DNA of 64,000 nt from Capra hircus (GCF_001704415.2 NC_030820.1:41646036-41710035); one strand, 5' to 3'. Positions 45,837 to 57,370 are shown, numbered from the stretch's first letter. Made by a program: numbers and translations. The notes: generated from the sequence alone by a model not told the origin.

Positions 45837-46796
45837 GTATCATCTTAAACTAAAACAGTTTAATTTTTTTTCCGAGAACTTCAGATGAGTTTAGGTCTCA
45901 AAATGAGTCTGTAGTGAGACAATGTTGTATTTCAAGGGTATACAAAGAAAGACATTGCTGGGGTGGGGTTTACTTAGCTCTCAGCACCCTGGGTAAAGTC
46001 AGAGACCTGGGTCAGTCCCGAAAGGGCTGAACCAGAGGCTTCCTGAGGCCCAAGGTCATCCAAGGTTCCAGCAGCGTTGTGAGGTTGGGATGGGTAGTCG
46101 AAGGCCAAGATGGGGGTTCTGGGTGAGCTCTGGTGCTGACCGGCTTTCTAGCATCAGTGATGAAGTCTCCACATGTCTGTCAGGTTCAGTTCTGTACCCA
46201 CAAAATGAGAGATTTGTATGAAATGAGTACCAAGCCCATTTTCAGACCTGAAATGCCAATTTGGGCCCTGCACGGAGACTCTTAATTGGGCAGGTTGGTT
46301 AAAATCATGTTCTGTGGGTGAGCTAATCTCACCAGGGCTGATGGTGGTTGACAGGGAGGATGTCTGGGGATTCTAATTGAGTTCACTAACCTGCCGAGTG
46401 CTGTTCTGTCTCCCAGCATCCATCAGTCAGCCTTGTTTGGGGGAATAAATGGCAGTGCCTGCAACAACCGAGCGATACATAATTGCTAGACCCCATGATG
46501 CTGACTGCAAATACGGTGGCCGCAGTCAGACAGGATAAATTATCATGACAAATGGAAGTGACCACATTTTTTTCTTTCTTTCAGATTCAGATGCTCTCAC
46601 TGAGAAATGAAAGTAGATGCCCGAGGATGGCTCAGAAGCTTATTCTAGGACCCCTCTGTGTATGATAAGTAGTTTTGATGATGACAGACGCTCTCTATAG
46701 CCATGAAAAGCTGTTATAGTTGGGTTTCTTAAGAGAGCCACTGTATATTAAATCTAAAACAATAAAGATATGATTTTCATGTGACGATCCCATCTC
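45837..46796. other. Unique sequence, possible conserved non-coding part
   Basis: No exon recognised. 46425-46565 is compositionally distinct; see findings. Confidence 0.45.
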
Positions 46797-47425
46797 TTCT
46801 CTCAACGGCTTGATTGAAATATAATCTACATCCCATACATTTCACCCACTTAAAGTATATGATTCTATACTTTTTAAGTTATGTTCACAGGGTTGTGCAG
46901 CCATCACCTGAATTAAGTTTTGAGCATTTTCATCACCCCAGCAAGAAAGCCCATACCTGCAAGCATCACTCCCAAAGCCCTTGGTAATACTGCTCTTCTT
47001 TCTGTATCTATAGATTAGCTTGTTCTGCACATTGCACACACATAGAATCAAGCAATATGTTGTCTTTTCTGATTGGCTTATTTCATTTAGCATAATGCTT
47101 TTAAAGTTCATGTATCAGTACTTTTTTTTCTTGTTGAATAATATTCCATTGGATGGATGCGCCACACTGCATATATCCATTCATCTGTTGATGAATATTG
47201 GAGACTTTTCACTTTTTGCTTATGAAGAGTGTTGCTCTGAACATTCCTATTACAAGATTTTGTGTAGACACACATTTTCATTTCTTTTGGACGTATACCT
47301 GAAAGTGGAACTGATGAGTTATATGGTAATTCTGTTTAACCTTTTGAAGACTGGTCAGACTGTTTCCCAAAAAAGCTACACCATTTTAGTTTCCACTAGC
47401 AGTGTGTAAGTGTTCCAATGTATCC
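46797..47425 (-). mobile_element. L1 LINE fragment (antisense)
   Basis: 'gattgaaatataatctacat' 'cccatacatttcacccactt', 'gggttgtgcagccatcacct', 'tggcttatttcatttagcat', 'aataatattccattggatgg', 'cattttagtttccactagca'. One 5'-truncated, decayed L1. Confidence 0.8.
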
Positions 47426-47776
47426 AATAAAGAAGCAGGGAACTCAGTTAGGAGAAAATGCAATAATCAAGGTCGAAGACAAGCATCCTGCTCAAGCCAT
47501 CAGTGAGGATGGTGGGGAGGGGACGCAGCCCCCAGGAGGAAGTGGGGCAGTGAGAAACATGGAGGGATAATGACTTCCGCTTCTTTATGGGGGTCTCACG
47601 GAATGGTGGTCCTCTCTTTTACATGAGGGGTTACAATGCATTCAGTTATGAAATTCTGGAGACAGAGACAATGAAAGAGACAGAGAAGGAAGCCAGGATT
47701 TATGGATTCATAGGGCAAAGTTCTCAGGTCTATGTATACAAGACAAAACTTACATATAATCAAAATTATCTCCAAT
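47426..47776. other. Unassigned AG-rich sequence
   Basis: No gene or repeat family recognised. Confidence 0.45.
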
Positions 47777-47790
47777 CCCATAAAACTCTT

Positions 47791-47958
47791 CTTTTTAAAT
47801 TTTTTTAAAATGATATTAGTCATAACAACAAATTATAATTTTATCTTTTTTGGCTATACCACGCAGCATGTAGAATCCTAGTTCCCCAACCAGGGGTCAA
47901 ATCCACGTCCCTTGCATTGGAAGTGTTGAATCTGAACCACTGAACTGCCAGGGAATCC
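47791..47958 (-). repeat. CHR-type SINE with exact target-site duplication
   Basis: T-rich tail, 'ggctataccacgcagcatgt', 'ccaaccaggggtcaaatcca', 'ctgaaccactgaactgccag', 'ggaat'. Exact 14-mer cccataaaactctt at 47777-47790 and 47959-47972. Confidence 0.95.
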
Positions 47959-47972
47959 CCCATAAAACTCTT

Positions 47973-50379
47973 AATTCACCAGAAAACTGAAAAGACAACA
48001 TAAATGTCTGTGTCTCTCTGTATTTTACTGTGAGCCCCTTTTTCTGGATCCTGTAATGGAATCCAGGAGTCTTTAAAATGTGAAAAGCACAAAAGAATAC
48101 ATGTTTCTCTTTTTCCTTCAGGATATAGTCAATCATAGTTGACTTCATGTTAAATGTGATGTCATTCCTTTACATGCCTTCAGCAGGACACCTCAGGTGA
48201 AGGCTGGTGGGTGAACATGAAACCCTTGGTCATCTGGAGCCAACATAGTGTGGTGATGGGTTGGGACCCGGGGCCAAGCGAACATGTTCTGATTTTAGCT
48301 TCTCAGACACTTGTTTCTAATCCCACTTCCCCCTGCCGACCAGGCATCTCTGGGGTCCTCTGGAATTATTGGTGTTTGAAAAGGCAGAAAAATGTGAAAC
48401 CTCCTCTTCGAAAAACTCTCAGAAAAACAAAAGCACAAATTCCAATACCTCCTCCCACCATCGGATTCCAGAAATTGGGCTAGCCTGGTGCAATCACCTC
48501 TTGCCCAGCATGGTGTCATCTAGGAATAAATTCAAGAAAATTTTCCTTTGTTCTTCCACTAAATGGAAGAGGTTTCCTCCCTAGACACTGTGTGGCCTCA
48601 CATGCTTCCTGCCAAGAATTCAGGAATCCCCATTTCCTTCTGAGCTTAACACATCTTGATCAGTAAAAGGACGGATCATTAGGAGTCAAACCCATAAAAT
48701 TGAAGTCACTTAATTAGTACTCGACACAGTGTGCGCACTTAATTACTATGATTACCAAGCCCAAGAGTCGTCATAGTGCATTTTAATGACTCGCCTTGAC
48801 AGCTAATTGATGTCTCTGGATGGTTCTAGGGAGGTATGGAGTTCCCCTCCCCAGAGGGTCCTCAGCAGGGTCACAGACAGAGATGCTTAGGCAGCCGGGC
48901 TGAGGAAGAGCAAAGATGACATCTCCATTTTCAGATGTGGAGAAGAGCCTCCTGAGCCCCAAGAACCACCAGGATAGGCCTCCCACTCCCAGGTCTGCGT
49001 GATTCCCTGTGAGATGGCTCTGCAAGCCTTTTCTCGTCTCAGGTAGTTTTTTTCCTCCTAACCGGGATCTAAAGCCATCAAAAGCCAGGAACATGAGCTC
49101 TAAGCAAAGATATCAAGAGGCACCCTGGGCTTCAGGACCAGGAGAGTTTCCAGAGCCTCTGGCAGGAGGCTTCGTTCGGCTTCCACTGAGACTTGTAAAT
49201 TGAATTGACGAGTGCGAAATTACAAGGTCTCACTCAAACCTTCTCCTCCTCCTCAAGTCCTCCCCAAGCACAGCATCTTTTTCCTCACATCCCTTTCTCC
49301 TGATTTATTGGCTCAAACCTTAACACATTTCCACCGCCAGTACTCTCAGGGCAAGCCCTAGGATGGCCAGGGCTGGGTCATCCTGGGTAATTCCTGCTGT
49401 TAGGCTGGTCCTTCACCTCCTGCCTCATTCTAACCCCTGAGTAAGGACCTGCCCTCCTGTCAGCTCCATCCCTCCTTCCCTATGTTCCCCTGACAAGCTG
49501 GGAGACCCACTCAACTCACAGTTGAGGCCTTTGGAAAACTGGTAAAAATGCTATACTTGTGGAAAACCATCCTAAGGTCCAGGCTTTCTCTTGTTTAACT
49601 ACATCAGATCTTCCAGAGCATATGTTATTAACCCAAGGATTTACAGAGTTCATAGATAGACTTCAAGGAGGTTCAGAAATTTTTAAATTACACTCTCTGC
49701 AAATAATTTAAAGTCTGTGAAGTTTTCTGGGGAGAACTTTTCCAAAATACTGAAAGGAAAGCCTGAGTCAGGGGAAAAATTTAAGAAAAATGAAAGACAC
49801 ACTGTTTTAGACTAAAGCTGTCCTTGGAACCCACATGCAGGCTCTCTAACTGCATGTTGAAGGAGCATGTGAAAGCTTACGAACTCACATGGGCAGAGGG
49901 TAGTTCTGTGACCCCAACAAGGGAGTAGTACTTGGTACCCAGTGGGCTCCCTAAACCCCTGGTTTGAGCTGCTTCTTTTATCAAGATGACTTTCATCTTC
50001 TCCAGCACCTGCAGATTTCCAGTGTCAGAAAGGGAAAAGCAAGTAATCTATGGTGGGTTGGAAAACTTGGAGAGCACTACAGGAGATTCGATAACCTAGG
50101 CTCCAGCCTGCAGAGAGTTAAGAGTTAAAAGTGTCCATCTGTATTGGCCAGATTTTGTGGCTCAGTGTCCATCTATTTAACTGGCTATTCTACAGGTTGG
50201 CAATGTGGGCTTCTGAGGGGTTCTGGGTTCAGTGGTTCTCATTGAGGCCAGTGTATGCATCTGTGGTCTTTGAGTTGGGAGGCAGGGATGAACAGGCAGG
50301 GATGTCAGGGATGACCCTGGCCTTTCTCCCTGGGGTCTCTCATCCTCCGGTAGGCTGGCTTGGCACATTCTCAGGGTAG
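47973..50379. other. Repeat-poor unique region (2.4 kb)
   Basis: No exon or family recognised. Contains the candidate conserved element listed next. Frames at 48211-48483 and 48783-49094 have no domain. Confidence 0.5.
48660..48815. promoter_or_regulatory. Candidate conserved non-coding enhancer-like element
   Basis: The 10-mer CACTTAATTA occurs exactly at 48707-48716 and 48736-48745, 29 bases apart, separated by a short block with a palindromic TGTGCGCA core. A TGACAG word (MEIS/TGIF-like) at 48797-48802 is followed by GCTAATTGAT. CACTTAA is NKX-like and TAATTA homeodomain-like. Motif content only; no conservation or activity evidence. Confidence 0.3.
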
Positions 50380-50690
50380 GAACAGCCTAAGGGCAAAGAA
50401 TAGGAGCTGCAAAGATGCTTAGACCTGGGCTTAAAACTGTCACATCCTGTTGTCCAAAGTACAAGAGGAACCCAGACTCAAAGTGTAGGAAAATAGATCC
50501 ACCCATTAACGGGAAGAGATACAAAATATCTTGGCACATTTTACAGTCTCCCAGACCAGGAAAAACCCTCCAGTTGAGCCCAGCACAAACCACCAAGCTG
50601 CAGAACTGTTAAGTTCGATAAACAGCAGTTGTTCTGAGCCACTAAGAGTAAGGTCATTTGTTTCGCAGCCAAAATTAAACCATACTTGGT
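50380..50690 (+). mobile_element. MaLR (MLT1-like) LTR
   Basis: 'ccagttgagcccagcacaaa' 'ccaccaagctgcagaactgt', 'aacagcagttgttctgagcc' 'actaagagtaaggtcatttg' 'tttcgcagcc' is the MaLR 3' order. 5' edge estimated. Confidence 0.5.
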
Positions 50691-51670
50691 CTTAAGTCAG
50701 ATTTCCCTAAGCCAGATGCTGAGATGAGGGTTCACGTGGATATGACTGGTTAGGAAGTATGGCCAGCAAGGCGAGTGGGGGGTGGGCAATGGGGACCAGG
50801 AAGGGACAGTGGTCCATCACAGGCTAGGTAACCAGCAGAGCCTGTAGAGAGGAAACCTCTTCAGAGAATTGGTCCCACCTCTGAGTGTATCAGCCAGGGT
50901 GATATCTCTGCACCCAGTGATCATTGATGAAGACTCAGGAGCATGCGGCCCTCCAGTCAAGAGACCAGCCAGTTGGGAGTGACTCGCACCAGGGTCTGCT
51001 CTGCACCAGGTGGCTTTGGGGACCTGTTGGGAGCAGGACACCATCAGCCCCAGGGTCCAGGACAGGTCATTCTCCCTCCAGGGTCTCGAGTCTGCTCTTT
51101 GGACCCTGTAGAATGATTCTAACTCTTTTACCGCATGGAAGTTCTTTCTTATCTTTCTAATGGAACATTTCTGTTGCTGCTGTTACAACTCCAGTGCATG
51201 TCTCACTGTTTGTACCTCCGGGGAGAAAGCAAATTGCTGTGAAGTGTCCTTACCACCACCTCTCAGACACTCAATGACCTTCACTAATCCACCTCCCGGA
51301 CACGTTCTGCTGGAGAAGTGGCCTCAGCTCCATTAACCTCTCCCTGTAATTGCCAGACTCTCCCTTTAATCACTTGGTCAGTTCCTCTCTTAATCCTCTC
51401 TCCGCTGCCCACCTCTTCCACACGCCAGGCTCTTTCTTAAAGGCAAAGACCCAAGCTAGACACTGAGCTCTCTTATTTAGTCAGCGACAGTCAGTTGGAA
51501 CAAGTCTGTGCATCCTGGCCTAGCGTCCCCTTCTCCAAACAAGATGCTGGACATTGGTAGGTTTGCTTTGACTTTTGAAGATGCAATTATGTCTTCAACA
51601 TATAAGTCATTAGTACTATTGTGCTTTATAAGAAACAAACATCTCAAGGGGGGAAAAAAATCAAAGCTCA
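50691..51670. other. Unique sequence, no gene recognised
   Basis: Balanced composition; no exon or repeat family recognised. Confidence 0.45.
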
Positions 51671-51681
51671 AAAGATATATT

Positions 51682-51982
51682 AGGGACTTCCCCGGTGATC
51701 CAATGGTTAGAAATCCACCAGCCAATGGCAGAGACACAGGTTCAATCCTTGGTCCGGGAAGATTCCAAATACCGTGGGGCAACTAAGCCTGTGAGCCACA
51801 ACTACTGAGGCCCCTGAACCCAGAGCCTATGAACCTAGAGCTCCGCAATAAAGGAAGCCAGGCAATAAGAAGCCCAGGCTTGCTACAACTAAAGTAGCCC
51901 CCATTTACTACAACTAGAGAAAGCCCACACATAGCAGTAAAGACCCAGTGCAGCCAAAAATAAATAAATAAATAATGTTTTT
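51682..51982 (+). repeat. CHR-1-like SINE, full long form
   Basis: 'gggacttccccggtgatcca', 'aggttcaatccttggtccgg', 'ggggcaactaagcctgtgag' 'ccacaactactgaggcccct', an internal run of 'aactaaagtagcccccattt', and a (TAAA)n tail. Flanks aaagatatatt (51671-51681) and aaagatatact (51983-51993), 10 of 11 match. The most complete CHR copy here. Confidence 0.94.
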
Positions 51983-52204
51983 AAAGATATACTGGGCTCC
52001 ACAGACCCTTTGTGTCTGGAGGGGCTTCACTTGCCTAGTGACCCTCCCCTTGTAATTACATCCAGGAGATTAGAGGTCTGCTGATACAGATACAACATTT
52101 GCATCTTCCCATGTGCTTTTCTGTGTCATTTCTAAACTTTGGCTCCAAATACTCAATATATAGGATCAAATTATAAGCACCCCAGGAATGAATACATGTG
52201 CGTG

Positions 52205-52415
52205 CGTATTAAGTCACTTCAGTCGTGTCTGACTCTTTGTGACACCATGGACTGTAGCCCACCAGGCTCCTCTGTCCATGGGATTCTCCAGACAAGAATA
52301 CTGGAGTGGATTGCCATGCCCTCCTCCAGGGGATCTTCCAAACCCAGGAACCTGCATCTCCTGCGACTCCTGCATTGCAGGTGGATTCTTTACCACTGAG
52401 CCACTGGGGAAGCCC
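52205..52415 (-). repeat. Bov-tA SINE
   Basis: Tail 'ttaagtcacttcagtcgtgt', body 'ggattctccagacaagaata', head 'ggattctttaccactgagcc' 'actggggaagccct'. A 9-base duplication 'ctcctgc-gactcctgc' near 52358-52373 distinguishes it. Confidence 0.94.
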
Positions 52416-52640
52416 TAGGACTGAGTATACTTCCTCCTAAAATATGACTGTGATATTTCTACTTGTAATAAGATATATATTTGGTCTTCATCCTCATTTC
52501 TCATTCTACAAACTCTTGGAATTTCCTAAGTGTTGAGAGCCTTGAAAACGTGTCTTTTGTTATGTCAACAAGGTGACTTCTGAATCCCACTTAAGGGTGG
52601 GAGCTGGCTGCCATGAGAACCAACACTGAATAACAGAGGC

Positions 52641-52863
52641 TTCAGTTCAGTTCAGTTCAGTTCAGTTCAGTCACTCAGTCATGTCCAACTCTTTGCAACC
52701 CCATAAATCATAGCACGCCAGGCCTCCCTGTCCACTGTCAACTCCCGGAGTTCACTCAAACTCATGTCTATAGTGTCGGTGATGCCATCCAGCCATCTCA
52801 TCCTCTGTCATCCCCTTCTCCTCCTGCCCTCAATCCCTCGCAGCATCAGGGTCTTTTCCAATG
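52641..52863 (-). mobile_element. BovB LINE 3' end (antisense) with (TTCAG)n
   Basis: Five TTCAG units (52641-52665) are the reversed BovB tail, then 'tcactcagtcatgtccaact', 'ggcctccctgtccactgtca', 'tcctctgtcatccccttctc', 'gcatcagggtcttttccaat'. It abuts an ERV LTR. Confidence 0.94.
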
Positions 52864-53340
52864 TTAGGCTCCCTTATTTCCAGGGAAGGGAGAGGAGCCA
52901 GAGGTTGAATCCAATCACCAACGGCCAATGTTTTAATCCATCATGCATCTGTAAAGAAGCCTCTATAACAACCCAAAATGATGGGGTTTGGGGAGGTTCC
53001 AGGTTGGGGAACCAAAATGCTTCCACATACCACCATGCCAGGCTCCAAATCCAATGGAGAGAGAAGGGACCTCACCCTATGTATCTCTTCATCTGACTAT
53101 TGCTTCATACCCTTTAAAATCTTTGTAATAAGCTGGTAGACCTAGGGAATAAACCGGCTTCCTGAGCCCTGCGAGCAGCTCTAGCAAATTAATCGAAACC
53201 AAAGAGGGTGTCATGGGAACCCAGCAGTGAGAACCCAGGAATGGCCCTCGAGTTGGTGAATATCTTCTGTATGTGCCCCAGGGAAAGGAGACTCGGCTTG
53301 TACCCTTTGGTCTAGAGTTTGCCCCAGGATCAGCTGAGGA
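52864..53340 (+). mobile_element. Ancient ERV LTR, family unassigned
   Basis: 'gaggttgaatccaatcacca' 'acggccaatgttttaatcca' 'tcatgcatctgtaaagaagc' 'ctctataacaacccaaaatg' then 'cctagggaataaaccggctt' (polyadenylation signal AATAAA) and 'gcgagcagctctagcaaatt' 'aatcgaaaccaaagagggtg'. I recognise this as a dispersed mammalian LTR pattern but not its exact name. No coding part attached. Confidence 0.5.
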
Positions 53341-53519
53341 GGCCCTTTAGAAAGACAGGGGACAATGGCTAGTGTTCTTCATTCAAGGGTGTTAAAAGAT
53401 AGAGACAAATGCCTCCTCAAAAGGGCCAGAGAACTCAGTTAGAGCGTCCTCTGTGTCCTGAGGTGTGTGTTACAGATACGGGTCCTGGAAAACCCTCTGC
53501 TGTGCTTACCTACAGCGTC

Positions 53520-53690
53520 TTTTAGACGAATGATTCCCAAACTGGCCGGCATCGGGGTCCCCAGGAAGGTTGGTGGAAGCACCCCCTGATGGCCCCAACT
53601 CCCACCCCCAGGGTATGAACCTACCTTAATGCTTTCTAGGTGGCGCTGATACTGCTGATCCAGGAACCGGAGATGGAGGCCAGTGCTGTA
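53520..53690. mobile_element. hAT-Charlie MER5-like remnant
   Basis: 'atgattcccaaactggccgg' 'catcggggtccccaggaagg', 'ccccaactcccacccccagg', 'ggtggcgctgatactgctga' 'tccaggaaccggagatggag' follows the MER5 order. Confidence 0.5.
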
Positions 53691-54178
53691 GGCCATGCAG
53701 TGAATTTCCTGGCAGCAAGGACGATGTCTCTTATGCCTTTAATTACTGCATATTTCTTAGGAGAGTGCTGTTTCTCAGCTAGGGTGCCCTAACTCACACC
53801 ACAGGAGGCAGCAAGGCTTGCACTGCCCGCAGAGCCTTAGCAAGGCCACAGTTTTTTTTCTCCTTCACTCAAAATCTGAGGTAGACAGGTAAGACTGTCC
53901 TCCATCCTATGCCTCAAGGACCCAAGCTCCCTCCATGGAGATGGGGGGCATCCAGGTCGCTGGACAGAGGAGAGCAGAAGGCTGCCCAGTGGCCCCTGAA
54001 CGTTTTGGTCCAAAAGTCTCGGGCATCACTTCTGCCCACAACAAGGTGTATCTCCCATTTGGGGAGAGTCACGGACACAGCTGCTTTCTTTTGTCCCATC
54101 TCAGGGCCCCACTGTCCTCTGGAAGTTCAATTTCTTTACATCTTTACCTGCTAACACACCACCTTTCACCAGTACTGG
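53691..54178. other. Unassigned sequence
   Basis: No gene or repeat family recognised; frames at 53909-54276 have no domain and the last of them reads into the BovB tail. Confidence 0.45.
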
Positions 54179-54284
54179 TGGACATGAGTTTGAGCAAACT
54201 CCGGGAGATAGTTGAAGGACAGGGAAGCCTGGCATACTGCTGTTCATGGGGTTGCAAAGAGTCAGATACGACTTAGCAAATGAA
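54179..54284 (+). mobile_element. BovB LINE 3' tail (106 bp)
   Basis: 'ggacatgagtttgagcaaac' 'tccgggagatagttgaagga' 'cagggaagcctggcatactg' to 'gagtcagatacgacttagca' 'aatgaaca'. Very short, older copy. Confidence 0.88.
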
Positions 54285-54730
54285 CAGCACAAATAGAGGA
54301 ACAGCCGTGGAGAATCTCCCATGAGGCAACTCTGACCGAGCAGACTTAACCATGTTTCTCTGCAGTCAAAGCCAACCTGGGCTGAAGCCACAAGAATGGA
54401 GAGTCAGAGCTCCGATCAGGGGAGGATGGTCTGAGCTGCCCCCTCCTCCAGTGTCCACAGTGAATGTTGTCCTTACAAGACAGCCATGTATTGACACTTA
54501 CATCTAGGGGGATGGAGGATGCGAGTGAGTATAAAAAAAGTCTTTACTGCTGTCTTATGGGTGTAGCTACGGAACCTAACATGTGTCTACTTTAACAACA
54601 TCCCTGAAACATGCCACTTGGACCGTGGACTTAGTTATAGGGGTCTTGCAAAGACAGCAAAAATATTCACCTCACTGCACTGTCTTTTCCTACTGTCCAT
54701 GGGGGTCTCCCATGGGAAATCAACACTGAA
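54285..54730. other. Unassigned sequence
   Basis: No gene or repeat family recognised. Confidence 0.45.
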
Positions 54731-54970
54731 TATTCATTGGCAGGACTGATACTGAAGCTGAAGCTCCAATACTCTGGCCACCTGATGCGGAGAGCTGACT
54801 CATTGGATGGAAAAGACTTTGATGCTCAGAAAGATTGAAGGCAGGAGGAGAAGGGGGCAACAGAGGATGAGATGGTTAGATGGCATCACCAACTCGATGG
54901 ACATGAATTTGAGCAATCTCAGAGAGATGGTGAAGGACAGGAAAGGCAGGAATGCTGCAGTCCACAGTCA
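54731..54970 (+). mobile_element. BovB LINE 3' part, diverged
   Basis: 'tattcattggcaggactgat' 'actgaagctgaagctccaat', 'gcaggaggagaagggggcaa' 'cagaggatgagatggttaga', ending at 'gctgcagtccacagtcacac'. It lacks the usual terminal cagacacgactgag box and is the most diverged BovB here. Confidence 0.85.
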
Positions 54971-55910
54971 CACAATCTGGACCAGCCACATTCTCTGGCT
55001 GGTACTGTCTCCCCCCCGCTGCAACTGCCACAGTGCTTGTCACCCACAGCAGTAACTGGCCACTCATCCTTTCTTTTCATCCTGCTTGTCTTTTCTTCTT
55101 TTGGGGCGGAATCTGCTCATGCTTTCCGAAAGCTTCATTTGGTTTCAGACAAATTCAGGTTGCTTCCTACTTAATTGGTCATTGGACTCCAATTAGCAGA
55201 TTGTACCTAAGGTGAGAAAAGATAATAGATAAGAAAGCAGAAGTGTATTCATATTTTATCACTTATCAGTAGCATTTATTGGCACAGTTCTGTCTCATCA
55301 GAGGACCCTTGCAGACAGAGAGCAGGAGGGCAGAGGATGGCCCTGGGAACTTCCAGAGGCCTGAGCTTAAAATCGAATCTGCAGCCACTGACTCAGCACC
55401 TGGGCTACATCAGTGTTGCTACTCACAGAATACACAGTCCAGCCTTCAGGATATGCACTGAGGGGAGAAAACCCTGAAGAAAAATCAATATAAATAACAG
55501 GTATGCTGAGCACACAATCAGAATAGAATGCGGAATTACCTGTGTCCTGAGGAGGCTGGGGTGTGAAGCTCTTCCCAGGGCTGCTGACACTGATTAGAAC
55601 TTGGGGGAAGAACAAGGGCTTGTCTGGGGACTGGGAGATGGGTGGAAGGGAGAGGCAGAATGTTCCGGAAAGGGCAGCAGAGATGCAGGACCTGGAGGAG
55701 CTGAGGGCACAGCATCCCAAGAACTGACAGGAGAACCTGAGACCCACCTCACTTTTCTCCTGTGATTATTGAGCTCCCAAAATGTGCAAAGTTCACAGTT
55801 AAAGGGACTGCTGCGTAGATGCACACTGGACTTGAATACTTAATATGATATAGTTCCTTAACATCAGTTACAGATTAAAATAATAAGCTTTGGCATATTT
55901 TTTGTTCATG
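54971..55910. other. Unique sequence
   Basis: No exon recognised. 55130-55215 contains CTTAATTGGTCATTGG and CCAATTAGCAG words close together. A 126-residue minus frame at 55367-55747 is serine/proline-rich with no domain. Confidence 0.45.
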
Positions 55911-56121
55911 AAGTAAAGTGTTAGTTGCTCACTCGTGTCTGACATTTTGCACCCCCATGGACCGAAGCCTGCCAGACTCCTCTGTCCAGGGAATTCTCCA
56001 GGCAAGTATACCGGAGTGGGTAGCCATTCCCTTCTCCAGGGGAGCTTCTGAACCCAGAGATCAAATCCGGTATCCTGCACTGCAGGCAGATTCTTTACCA
56101 TCTGAGCCACCAGAAAAGCCC
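55911..56121 (-). repeat. Bov-tA SINE
   Basis: Tail 'agtgttagttgctcactcgt', body 'gaattctccaggcaagtata', head 'gattctttaccatctgagcc' 'accagaaaagcccc'. Confidence 0.93.
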
Positions 56122-57239
56122 CCTTTCTGGTTAATATTACTAGAATTAATTTCACTTTTTTCTCTTTTTTAATGTAGCTGCTAGAAAATTTCAAGTTACA
56201 TATGCAGCTTGGGTTAAATGTCTAGTGTTGGACTGCACTGCTGGCCTTACTGTGTATCCTCCAAGACTGATTTGAAGAAAATCTATATTTTGGTCCCATC
56301 TTTAGTGCAGGGGACTTTGTGTTCTTTAAAGAATATCACCTCATGAATCTGCAAAAGTCCCCGCAGAAAAGCAGCAGAGTGTAGATCAAGTATGATGAGG
56401 TCAATGGGGCATTTGTCTCATGATTTGTTTTGCAGGAATGAAAGAAGATATCTTATTAGAAAAAATCCTCATGAATTATTCTTGGAGAAGAGATGAAGTT
56501 ACAGTTCCTTGTTTCCAAATCTTTGTTAGCAACTTGCAAACATTTGATTCTAATAATTAAAGAGCTGTTTGGAAAAGATTGAACATAATCTAGTCCAACA
56601 GCCTGATTTTCCCGGCAGCTATGACTTACGCAAAGTGCTCACAGCTTAGGTCACACAGCTCAAATATGGGTCAAGTTCAGCCTGCAGTGTCTGTCGGCAT
56701 ATTTCCAGCTAAAGTGCTTGAGATAAAACAGGGAGGCTTCAACAGAACAGGACATTTTCTTGTGACTGAAGACCTGGGACCTGCCCTCCAACCACACGTC
56801 CTCATGGGGCAGGTGTGGGAACTCCTGTCTGGGGCTTCAGTCTTGATTTCAAGGTGGACAGGAACCTACATTGTCCTCAGACCATCACTGCCGCTCCCAC
56901 ATAAACAACCACCATTCCTGCAGCCTCTGTGGGTACCAATCACAGTACCGCCTAGGGCCAGCAGCCCCTACCACAAAAGAGCAACTCTGAACATCACTTA
57001 GTCCTAGGGATGGAGGAGTTGGGAGCTCTGAATGGTCCTGATTTTGATTAAATCCTCTTGAACAATGTCCTTCTCTCTTCCTGAAAAAAATGAGCTTACA
57101 TTTGCAATATGTATGGTCCCCTCTGTCCCTGATTATAAACACTCGGTGGGTGGACCCTCACCACCACAAGCTAAGATGTAATATGTAGACAGATAGGGAA
57201 CCTACTATTGGTCTCTTAGTGCTATTGGTCATGATGCAA
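56122..57239. other. Mostly unique sequence
   Basis: A MIR-related reading may lie at 56580-56670 ('aatctagtccaacagcctga' ... 'aggtcacacagctcaa') but is too weak to list separately. A plus frame at 56621-57001 has no domain. Confidence 0.45.
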
Positions 57240-57370
57240 AATAATTGTTGGATCCCATTCTGTGCTGGGCACCCCGTCCCATCGGCTCATTTAACCCTGA
57301 AAACACAGCTACTGTCACGTCCCACATCTTACTGACAACAAAACAGACATTGAGGAGTCCAGTCGCTTCT
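57240..57370 (-). repeat. MIR SINE fragment, weak
   Basis: 'tctgtgctgggcaccccgtc' and 'cggctcatttaaccctgaaa' 'acacagctactgtcacgtcc' 'cacatcttactgacaac' follow the antisense MIR order. Confidence 0.4.
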
